Shown: piece by piece, positions 48,060 through 58,559 of the stretch
Position numbering within the stretch: the stretch's first letter is position 1
Layout of the letters: the number at the start of each line of letters is the position of its first letter
Assembly (NCBI GenBank): GCA_039000515.1
Contig: JBCFYV010011164.1
Location: 51,345,082 to 51,409,081 of the forward strand
From: Timema cristinae
Taxonomy: Eukaryota; Arthropoda; Insecta; Phasmatodea; Timematidae
Length of the DNA stretch: 64,000 bases
Direction of reading: 5' to 3'
Position numbers and translations under genes: made by a program
Notes under the pieces: generated by a model
The model's input: only the letters and a program-made list of their open reading frames with translations
What the model was told of the DNA's origin: nothing
Database searches by the model: none

Positions 48060-50470
48060 AAACATTCTAAACAATTTGGGAGGGAAAAAATGCATAATCA
48101 TAGGGGACACAAACATTAATACAATGAATGATACAATATTTAATAATCTGCTAAACAGCTATGGCTTTGACATTTGCAATGAGCTAGCAACAAGAATAAC
48201 TAACACCAATGAAAGTACATTGGACCAAATTATTTCAAATGTAGATGGCCAGGCTCTGTGGTTTCAAACATTAACAATAGTTTAAGTGATCACAACATTC
48301 TAATAGTGGAATTGGAATCAAATTATATCACGGTGGAGAGGAAAAACAACACTGAAAATCAATGTGTGATTGATTACAATAGCTTGGAACTTAAGCTTAA
48401 TGAATCTCTGGGACAAATTAACACCAGCACAAATACAAACTCATGACGATAGTGCAAAATTCTGAATGAAGGGGAAGTCAAATAATTACATATAGTGTTC
48501 ATTATTCTCTTAGGTGTGGTTGGGTGAACAGTGAGTTGTTGGAAATGCTTAAATTACGTGACAAAACATATAAACTGGTTAAATTTAACCCAGGAAATAC
48601 AAACTGAAGAGTGATTATATTTTAGCTAGGAATAATGTAACAACACTTAAGAGAAGGTTGATGAAAAATTATTTACAAGAAGGTTTATAAGAAGTAGTAA
48701 TAATCCTAAATAATTGTGGCAGGAAATAAATAAGTCTCTTAACAAAAACTATAAAGGTAATAATAAAATATCAAAATTGAAATTTATGAACAAGGAATAT
48801 AATACAACTCCTGAAATGGCAGATATGTTAAATCTTTTTTTTTTATAAATGTAGGACACAATCTTTAAATGAATATTCCTGTATATCCTGATGATAAGTG
48901 GACATATTACACTACCACTATAGATGGCTCATTTGCAATTTTCCTAACGGATGTTATGGAAGTAAAAAATATGATAAGAAATCGTAGTAACTCAAAAAGT
49001 CTGCCTTTTGATAAATGTTCTAATAAACTATTAAAACACTGCTCAATTTTGTTTGCAAAGTATATATCCGTTCTATTTAATAAATCTATAACAGAAGGTC
49101 AATTTTCGGAACAGCTGAAAATATCAAAAATTATTCTCGTATATAAGGGTTGCACTTTGAAATGTGATCCAACAAACTTCAGGCCTATCTCACTTATATC
49201 CTCCATATCAAAAATATTAGAACAAATAATGAAAGTTAGATTACTTAAGTTTTTACACAAAATAATTTTTTTCAAACACCTCCAATATGGATTTAGGGGG
49301 AAATCTGATATAGTTGTGGCTTTTGGATTGATTGATAAAATACCAAATACAATGGATGACAATACTAAGCTAACTGGGGCTTTATTTATTGATTTAAAAA
49401 AGGCATTTGACACTGTCAACCATGAAACTCTATTACACAAGCTGTCTAAAATAGAGATAAGAGTAGCTCTTGAGTGGTTTAAGAGCTATATTACTAACAG
49501 ACATCAATACACTTACATAAGCAATCACGAAAGCACTGTATGGGGTGTCACGTGTGGGGTCCCTCAAGGTTCGGTAATTGGACCTTTACTTTTTCTTATT
49601 TACGTTAACGACATTTTCCAGGTAAATTTTCAAGGCCATTTACAACTATATGCAAATATGACAAGTTTATTTTACATTGGACAAAATTTTAAAACTATAG
49701 CAGATAATATTCAAACAGCCCTGAAATTGTTATATCATTGGTTAAGAGTCAATAAACTGTCGCTAAATCTTGAAAAGTCTAACTATATTATTTTTACTAG
49801 ACCGGGAAACCAAGATAGAAAGAGTATAGATAATTACCAGATAAGCTTTGGGAATAACATTTTGAAACAAGTAAGGAAAGCAAAATATCTTGGTCTGACC
49901 ATTGACAGCTCACTATCCTGGAGCTCACATATAAACCAAGTCACAAAAAAAATTAGGGGTCCAGTTGGGGTGCTCAAAAAACTTTCCTGCAAATTCACTC
50001 CAAACGTGTTAAAGCCCATCTAGTTTGCTCTGGTTAACTCGCATTTGTCTTACTTCAATGTAATCTGGGGTAATACTTTTAAATTATTTGATACCACTAA
50101 TAAGACAACACAACACAGCACTAAAAAATATTTTTCGGCTGCCCAGCGGTGAGGACGGAGACATTAAGCTTAAAAGGCTGGGTATTTTGAAATTAACTGA
50201 AACTATTTTTTTATACAGTTGTAATGGTATATAAACTTGAAAACAGCCTAAATATTAGTAATCTAAAAATTGGGGAACTCAAAAAGGGGAATTACTCTAC
50301 AAGAAGTAGAAATAATTATTTCCAGAACAGATTAAACACCACTACTTTTGGACTCAATAAAGATTAAGGACTAAAATGTTTCAATATTATACCACAAGAA
50401 ATAAAGATGAAAAAACTTTTTAAAAAGGAAGTTAAAAGATACATTCTAGAAAACAATTTTGACCAGATAT
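48060..50470 (+). mobile_element. non-LTR retrotransposon (Jockey/CR1-like), 5'-truncated
   Basis: An endonuclease remnant (KKCIIIGDTNIN, then TRITNTNESTLDQI) is followed about 700 bases on by a long reverse transcriptase frame and, after its stop, by more frame-broken C-terminal sequence (LNTTTFGLN, then FKKEVKRYILENNF) to about 50470. The order endonuclease-reverse transcriptase and the FDTVNHETLL motif fit the Jockey/CR1/L2 groups. The 5' part is absent. Confidence 0.85.
48869..50023 (+). pseudogene. LINE reverse transcriptase, catalytic box lost
   Basis: A 384-codon frame covers the fingers and palm: NFRPISLISSISKILEQIM, GALFIDLKKAFDTVNHETLL, GVPQGSVIGPLLFLIYVNDI, and the thumb-side LNLEKSNYIIFTR and KYLGLTIDSSLSWSSHI. 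The catalytic YADD box reads YANM (QLYANMTSLFY), so both metal-binding aspartates of that box are gone and the enzyme cannot work. The stop at 50021-50023 is premature compared with the family; homologous sequence continues beyond it. Confidence 0.9.
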
Positions 50471-51765
50471 GTGGGTGAAACATTATTTGTAATTTTGTAG
50501 AAACTGATATTATAATGGGAGCAGAATGTGTATGTATATCATGTGTATATATACTGTACTTATTTTCTATATTTTGTAGAAGTTTTTGTTGTTGTTGTTG
50601 TTATTGTTGTGGTATACTTTTATGTTTAATTGCAGATTTACTATCATTGGGCTGAATGCATCTAAAATAATGTGGCCGGATGATAACAAATGATCTATAC
50701 CCTGTAATAGACCTCACTTTCCTAAATGTATGTAGCAAGTTAGTGAATGAACCACGCCTACATTAGGATATTTATATTCATACGAGCCGATCTTGGCTCT
50801 TTTTGTAAACAACTTCTGAATAAATAAATAAATTAATAAACTTATTATGAAATGTGTCTGCTTTAGAAACCCATATAATTTTAAATGACTGGCAGCATAA
50901 AGTTCTGAATTATAACAGGCAAAAATAAAATAAGACAGTTGCAAGTCAAACACAGCACTGTCAATGGACTCAAGGTCATGTGAGGGATGCACCAGCATCC
51001 TTGGTGAAAATACGGAAAGATCTACACTTGTTTGTGACCGTGACTAATGATGCTACTGTGAAGGGTATGTTTTTACATGTTGTCAAGGTGAGAGCTCACA
51101 AAGAGCTAATTATGATATTTTATTGCGCATACTAGATGAGCAATACATCCAATAAACTATATATCATAATATTAAACTACAGTGCATAACCAGTGCGATT
51201 AATGTTATTAATATTTATCCTATAGTTTTTATTTGAACACAATTTCCTGACAAAAAAAAAAAGAGTGTCAGAACTGTTAATAATATAATTATCTTACCAA
51301 GATTTTGTTTACTGTCTTCGAGATAAGTCACTTTCATTTCAAAGTAATACATAAACAGAAGACAAATAAAAACTACAACCAATAACCAAAGTCTTTGTCT
51401 TTGCCATAGGTAAGAGAGTAGCATCTTATAAATAATTTACTAATTAATAGTAGTAAAGTTCTCACATTACTCATCAGGAAAGAAAGAAAGATTTGACAAA
51501 AATAAATACTAAACAGACGGAGGTAAGGTTATGTTGAGCATCTAAGTTAAAAATTTTCTTAATTTGGTAAAAGTTTGGTTTAAATGTTTCCTTTAAGATA
51601 CTCCTAAATAGTTTGCCATCGTTATTACTAAATTTTATTTTATTTATTTCATTTTTGTATCTATATAAACAAGACGATGTCACTTTAAAACACAGATCAA
51701 ATGATTTTTTTTAAATGAAGTGCTGACGTAAACTGTAGGTAAAATGCAGCATATACTAGATTCCG
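50471..51765. other. intergenic A+T-rich DNA
   Basis: A (GTT)n run lies at about 50585-50608, possibly near the 3' end of the LINE. No gene was recognised. Confidence 0.3.
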
Positions 51766-52534
51766 TTCACGATAGAAGTTTACCTGGATGACGGTTCGAA
51801 AATCATACGTTTAGGTTTTGGGTTGCCAATACTTCTAAAAGATCACAGTTTTGTTATACATGTAAAGATCTTTAATTACCTGTTATATATTACATTTAAA
51901 ATAACGTAAGCTTAAGTTTTCTCATACTATTTCATTTTTTAAATAATTTCTTTTTATCCAACTCGAAACCATATTTTAAACATAATTAAAAGTACTTAAT
52001 TTTTTGTTTTGGAACGTTACCGATTTTTGTGTAATATAGTGCACACATCAATATACTTTAATACAGGCATCGTATTTACTTGAAAAGAGAAAATTGTTGT
52101 CATTTGTTTACATACAATAAATGATTTTATATTATTTTATCGTATTTTATGATATTTAACTGAATAAAATATTTTCATCAACTGCGTGTCTGCATTATTA
52201 TAAAAAAAACTTGTTTACCGTTATGTTCAATCATATGGTTTAGGTTCGTCAGTCGCCATTTTAAAGATATGTTCGTTAGAAGTTTTTGTGAAAGTGGTGT
52301 TGATATATTTTTTAAGGGGAATAAAACTATAAATAAACTTTGTGTCCGACTTCAAATAAATATATAAATAATATTGTCCTAAATTACTGTGGTTAACTAT
52401 CACATTAATATATTATCATCTGTTTTCATTACAATCATCCAAAGTGATAGATGTCAGCTATTGGCGTAGTGATGTACTAGGGATTACTTCTAGTAACATT
52501 TCGAGCTGTCATCCAGGTAAACCTAGCTCGTGAA
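51766..52534. mobile_element. MITE with long inverted ends, copy B
   Basis: Ends TTCACGATAGAAGTTTACCT and, inverted, TTCACGAGCTAGGTTTACCT continue with GGATGAC. The interior matches copy A (43338-44400) read on the other strand, without the large palindrome. It abuts the next element at 52543. Confidence 0.75.
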
Positions 52535-52542
52535 TGACTTAT

Positions 52543-53426
52543 ACTAGAAATCAAGTGTGCTAGCTAGCACCTAGATATCTGTATACTAGCTAGTACAATG
52601 GAAATGGGACTATAGTATTCACACGCTGCTAGTTTGGTACTAGGTCCTAGTGCAAATATTTATCGAACGTCAGAGATTAATTTTGAGTGCAGCAGCTGCA
52701 TTAATTACTAATAAAGATATCGAAAATTATGAGAGGGAGCGTAGGAAAAATAATATAGACACGGGAATGGTTGGAAAGACGAAATAATGGTCGCAGGATG
52801 CTAAATATAATACATTAGGAGGTTAGGTAATATACATTCGGGGTGATACAAACGTTTAGTATCTCCCTAAATTTTTATTCATTTATTTACATTGTGGTCA
52901 GAGGTCCCTAAGCCCATGGGTGTCCAAGTACAGTATCCTTGATAAACAAATGTTCTTTTTTAGGCCTACGCACACTTTATATTCTAAAAAAACAAACAAA
53001 AAAACGCCCAAGGTTGGCATGCTATCAAGTTTATTTAGATTAAAATTGGGTCTGGAACATAGTTTGTCGTTTTTAGAAGACATGTTTTAAATTAAATTTA
53101 TATATATTAAATATATTGTCATACTGTGCCAATTTGGTATTAGATAAACAAGGTTGTTTAGAATAATTTTCTGCCAACAACAAAGTCACATCCAATGACC
53201 ATGTTGGCGTCATTTATACCATTTATCTACAAAAAAGTCTCAGCGCACATGATTGGTTGAATTACACAAACTAGTGTCGAAACTAGTACGAAAATAGCAC
53301 GTGTTCTATCCTCACAACTAGTATGGTAGCCAGTACCAAGTGGCAGAACCAGTATACTTTTTCTGATTCACATGACGCTAGATAAGACGTGCTAGCTAGT
53401 GCTAGCTAGCACACTGGATTTCAAGT
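52543..53426. mobile_element. MITE with GTGTGCTAGCTAGCAC ends
   Basis: The left end ACTAGAAATCAAGTGTGCTA and the inverted right end ACTTGAAATCCAGTGTGCTA both continue with GCTAGCAC, giving 28 bases with two mismatches. TA on each side could be the target duplication, as for Tc1/mariner-type MITEs. Several further ctagctag and actagta strings lie near both ends. No coding capacity was seen. Confidence 0.65.
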
Positions 53427-55473
53427 ACGAGCTAATGTCGTGTGATACGGACTTTATGTTGACTCCTTGTGGTGACGTCATCGTCTCGAATGTAACTGAA
53501 GATGTTTATTTGATAAATCTTATTTTAAATTTATTAACACATGAACGGTTCAGTTTAGTTCTCATAGGTAGGAACTATAAACATTATATAAATAATTATA
53601 GAAGGTTTTAAAGCTATATTTTTATCCAAATAATTATTTTCAATAGTAGTTTATTTAGCGAAGATTTAAGACATGGTTTTCTTTTAAACCTAGGTGTGGC
53701 GGCTTCAATCAATTCAGTTGTAATGGAAATGTATGTGCTATAACATCTTTGGATTATAGGCCTATATATACCATTCACAATTATTATTGTTTATTTACTA
53801 AGTCTTCTATCCCCTACTACCAGTAGGTAATTTATTTAATCACCAATAATTAAAAATTTAATTCATTAGTAGGCTCACTTGAAAGATTAAACTAAGTTAA
53901 GTTAATAAAATATCACTATAATAAATTATATAGAACTACCAACTATTATTTCCATGACATCATCAATAGGAAAAACTAACTTATTAATCGCTCAACAAAA
54001 TGGACCCTAGGTTTCTAGCCTACCACAAATATGTACCTATTTAACATAGGCCTAATTTAACTAGGTACCAGTATTATTTTTTTAACTCACAAATTTTATG
54101 TTTTGGTTTCTAAGCCTTGTTGAAATCATATGAAATATTATCAAACATAATGTTACGGTTTTGAAGAAATTTGGTGCACATGAATTGTATTGTTATGATA
54201 ATGGTGTATATTTTTTAAGTTATGTAAACAGCGGTTTAAAAATTCAAACCTTATGAGAAGGCTTAAGGCACCAACACAAACTTTGTATTCGTAGGTCCAT
54301 AGTCCGCAGTCCTTAATAAATTCTATTCGTGGCCAAAGAGTCTATATTCATAATCAACTGACCGTGCCAACCAATTAGATAGTCAATATACTTGGTTTAA
54401 TAAAAATATTCTAAAGAAAATAATCCACAGACAAGGTGCATGCACCAAGCAGTCAGCTGATAAATAAAAAAACTTACTCTTTGACAATGGGAACTCAAAG
54501 TTTATTGCCGCACTCACATAAGACTACCACCTAACCCCATCCTAAGCCAGTTATATCCAGTCCACCTCATTACAGCCTATCTCTGTCCTAAGCTAGTTCT
54601 ATCCAGTCCACCTCACTACACCATATTTCTTTCAGGTCAATTCTAATGTTATACTCCCATCTTCGTACTGTAAATAAAATAAACTAGGCTAGAAACCTTT
54701 CACAATAAATATATTTATAGCACATTTTGGGTAGAGGAGAGAACACCTACACAGTATTTTAAGATAGTCGAATTTTAAAAAAACAGAACCAAGCGGCATC
54801 ATAAATTAGGCCTATATCTATCACACAAAAAAACAATACAGCAGCCATTAGAATATTCTAATTGTGAGATTAAATAATTATTCCCGAAGATGATTAAAAC
54901 CCTCTTTGACATATTTATGGTATCTTGGTTAGGTACTACTGCTTGCCAATATATACAGGCATGACAATTTAGAATGAAACTAATAGAAGCCCTATCTATT
55001 TAATTCAAATTTTCATGAAGTTGGAAAGTTAGGTTAGATTTGGTTAGTTCCGTAACTTATAAATATAACAATTATTTAACATTTATTTTTAGAATTATAT
55101 ATATATTTACTAGCCTTTTTTTAAGTTGGCAGTTCTGAAAATCTATTATTTGAGTGGGCTATTTGGAAAACTTTTTAGTTTGGACTGCCTGATGAAAATT
55201 ATTGCATTAACAAAAGTAATTAAATCAATTGTTCACTAATATTAATGCAATATATTTTCGTTAATTTATTAGTCTCACCGTTTTAATTTATAAATTGGCC
55301 GATACAAAATATGATAATAGACCCCACCTGGCAATTGTAAAGACGGTATGAATGTGCGTTAAACCGTTTAGTCCCTGTACTAAAACATTCGTCTTTAAAA
55401 TGATCGTTGCAAATTGTAAATTTAGTACGAATGGTTTCATTGTCCAGATTTTCAAGTTTTGGGTTACAAATAA
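53427..55473. other. intergenic DNA with element fragments
   Basis: A left end of the piggyBac-like MITE (TTAAGGCACCAACACA) lies at about 54257 and a LINE tail at 54530-54660. Otherwise A+T-rich, with no gene recognised. Confidence 0.3.
54530..54660 (-). pseudogene. LINE C-terminal fragment
   Basis: On the - strand it is homologous to 14330-14480 (ggtggactggatagaactag and attgacctgaaagaaat). Like that copy it carries the ggtggactggata segment twice, so the duplication may belong to the element family. Frames are broken. Confidence 0.6.
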
Positions 55474-56009
55474 TGCCGGGATCACGATCAACTTAACGTA
55501 ACCTAACGTAAAGGACCTCCTCGTGTGTTTAAATGGAAGCGATCACGATGCACTTACGGTAACTTAACGTAAGAGATGTCTTGGGAGGTCTTTTACTTTA
55601 CTTTACGATACTTGAAGGATATCACGTGATCTAGCCAGCCAATCATTTTGCGAGTGACGTCAACAGGGCTATTTAGTAATTCATTTGTTGGTATTATGAT
55701 CAATGTTTATTCTTTAGCGTAAGTTCTAGTGATCAGACATTGAAACAAAATTATTAAACTAAAAAAGGAAACTAAATGTATCAGAAAAATTTAATAATAG
55801 ATAATTATTATATTGATTGAAAACTGTAAACATTCACAGATCATCACTTTACAAATAGTACAAAACCACAGATCATACTCGAGAATACACATGTTTGGCT
55901 CAAGTTGTTACGTTAAGTTAAGTGATTCGTGATCACACATAAGTTAAGATAACTTTAAGTGAACGTTACATTAAGTTAAGTTAACGTTAAGTTGATAGTG
56001 ATCCCGGCA
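55474..56009. mobile_element. MITE with TAA target duplication, copy 2
   Basis: Ends TGCCGGGATCACGATCAACT and, inverted, TGCCGGGATCACTATCAACT lie between TAA (55471-55473) and TAA (56010-56012). It is an inverted relative of copy 1 at 35908-36545 and better preserved at its ends. Confidence 0.8.
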
Positions 56010-56758
56010 TAAGTTTCTTCCAGATGGAGAATCTGGTTTCATCTATTTGGAAATCTATGTCTAATAAATGTTCTATTTAGACATCCAGGAACACAACACT
56101 TATATGTATAGTACACCATGATAAAATGAAAGCTTAAAACATTTTATTATTAACAAAACATGATCACTTTTAAAAGACTATTTACAATCAAAAATTAGAA
56201 AACGCCATGATAGCAAACTTTTGTAAAGTTTGAATCGATCGTCCAATCACAGCGTGATATTTACATACACTAGGATTGCCGTGTTATAAAACTAACTAAA
56301 ATAAGGTTGACGTAGTTCCTATAGAGATAACCAACCGTGGCCATAACTTAGATTGGCAATCTTTGTTTGTTAGAAACAAACAAAAGTTATAAAAGTAGCA
56401 ATATATACTTACACAATATTTATTAACCGCATTCAAGTGCATTATTAACCCTTATTTGTTTGTTTTATAAAGTCGTTAAAATGATTAGACCTTCTCGTAC
56501 AAAACTCTTGGACTCGATAGGTACATGTCCTATTTAATTGCAAAATAAATATTCCTTAAGGTTAAGCTAGTGCACCATGTCACGATCAAGATCATCATAA
56601 CATAAAAGTGACGTTTAATAATCAGAATTTACAACTTTACACTAACGTAAAATTGCCATCAAAACAACCTACGAATTTGAACCTTTTTTAAAAAAAAAAA
56701 TTGCTCACAAAATTGAAACTGACAGTTAATGCTGATTGGGCTTGAACCCTTGAATTAC
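56010..56758. other. intergenic A+T-rich DNA
   Basis: Nothing recognised between the two MITEs. Confidence 0.3.
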
Positions 56759-56762
56759 TTAA

Positions 56763-57403
56763 GGCACTGTCACAGACTCCTTATCCATAGGTCCGTGGTC
56801 CATAAGATATCGATGCCAGAGTATCAGATTGCTCTGGCCTTAAGAGTCCTTATCCGTAAGTACGTACTCTGTAGAATTTGAGCAACCTTTAATTTTCTAA
56901 GGACTAGTTTATACAGACTACCAATCACAGCTGAGTAAATATGTGCATGCATGCCATTGGGATCTATCTTAAACAGCAAAATAAATTGTTTGTAATTTGA
57001 TTTGATTTTGTGATGGTTATATTCTTGAAGATCAAAATCCATATATAAATAAAGGAAGCACAAAAATAATATTAAAAGTGTTTGATTTGCTTACTTTCGG
57101 AATACTAGTACCTACATTTGTTTTGTAGTTTCAGACTAATTTAGTTTAAGTATATCCTGGAAGTTTTCTCAACAAAATTATTTTTTTCGTTTCTTTTATT
57201 GATCAGCGGACTGATTGGCACTCACCCCTTGTTGTAGACGATTTTCTTTTGAAGTTTTCGATTGGACTCCTTGACAATCTCACTGGTTGGAATGGTCACT
57301 GATTACAGATATGAACCGTGTTATCGCGAATAGAATTTCTTGAGGATCAGGACCATGTAGTACAGACTACAGACCTATGGATATGGAGTCTGTGTCGGAC
57401 CCT
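56763..57403. mobile_element. piggyBac-like MITE
   Basis: The element lies between TTAA at 56759-56762 and TTAA at 57404-57407, the piggyBac target. The left end GGCACTGTCACAGACTCC and the inverted right end AGGGTCCGACACAGACTCC both continue into a (t)atccataggt stretch. Partial relatives lie at 27774, 54257 and probably 57480-57540. No transposase is encoded. Confidence 0.6.
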
Positions 57404-58559
57404 TTAAGCTCCCTCTACAGAGTCCTAGTTTGTATCCTAAAGCCCCATCTACAGAGTCTGTAAGCTCCGCATCCTTATAATGTAGATGCGAATAGAATTT
57501 CCAAGGACTACATATACAGAGTTTGTTTAAGGGGTTTAACGCTTGAAGTTCAGGCCTATAACAGAGCTACAAAGTAAAATGTAAGAATATCCCATGACAC
57601 TAATCCTAGAACTAACGCTACTACAGTAGGCCATACAATAAAAAATGATGCAGGTAGTACATACTATAAATGAGTGTTGAGGTTGCTCGCAACATGATTG
57701 CCTATTAACTCACAAGAACACTAAATGCATTGTGATGGCTTCCATTTGAAAACATTGAATGATCCTTCATGTTAAGTTGGTCATGCTCCCACCTGGAACC
57801 GATGCAAAGAGCCCCCACAGTACAATCAACATGCGTGTACAAGCCACAATATTACTAGAACCAACTGACTCAACTGAATTCCGTTTTTAAAATGTGACAT
57901 TGATTGATGATCGGTTCCCAACTCACGATTGAGCTTTCACTTGGAACATGTAGCTCATATTTTAAATATTATGCATGATTTGTATGTGTTTTATATCCCC
58001 ATTCTTCCCACCTCTTAGACCAATCCACTACCCTTCTAAATGTTGGCCTTTCTATCCTCCTTGTTACTTCCCTCCACCCACCCTTGAGCCTCTATCCAGT
58101 AAGAGTACCAGGACCGGGCTATGTCAGTAATACTCATTTCTATTACCACTCCACTTACCCCCTATCATGTGTTAACCATAAAACTAAGCTGCTTAGAAAC
58201 CTTTCATCTGATAATATTGAAATGCACCTTAGACCTACTGCATTTTAGCTATCAATAACCCTTTCTAGATCTTTAGATGAGTTTAGGCTCAAAACAAAAA
58301 CAAATGCACGAGTATTAGGGTTTCTAATTCATTAGTTCCCAGGATTTTTTTTTTTTCAAGATGAGTCTCTACTGACAGAATTCGAGCTTGTTTCGAACTG
58401 TCACGTTCCTACTACAAGGGGATGTTGGTGTCTAGCAAGGCCGGGAAAGGATGCTCTTGAAGGGTCCTCAGTGTTTACTCTCAGTTTGCGAACTCTGCGA
58501 CTTGAGATGTTCATCTCACTGGTAGAAAACACATTCTGAGAGCGTGCATGTTGTTTCAG
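57404..58559. other. PTPA 5' region
   Basis: Another end of the piggyBac-like MITE family is suggested at 57480-57540. The missing first PTPA exon and promoter should lie here or within the last few hundred bases, but neither was recognised. Confidence 0.3.
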
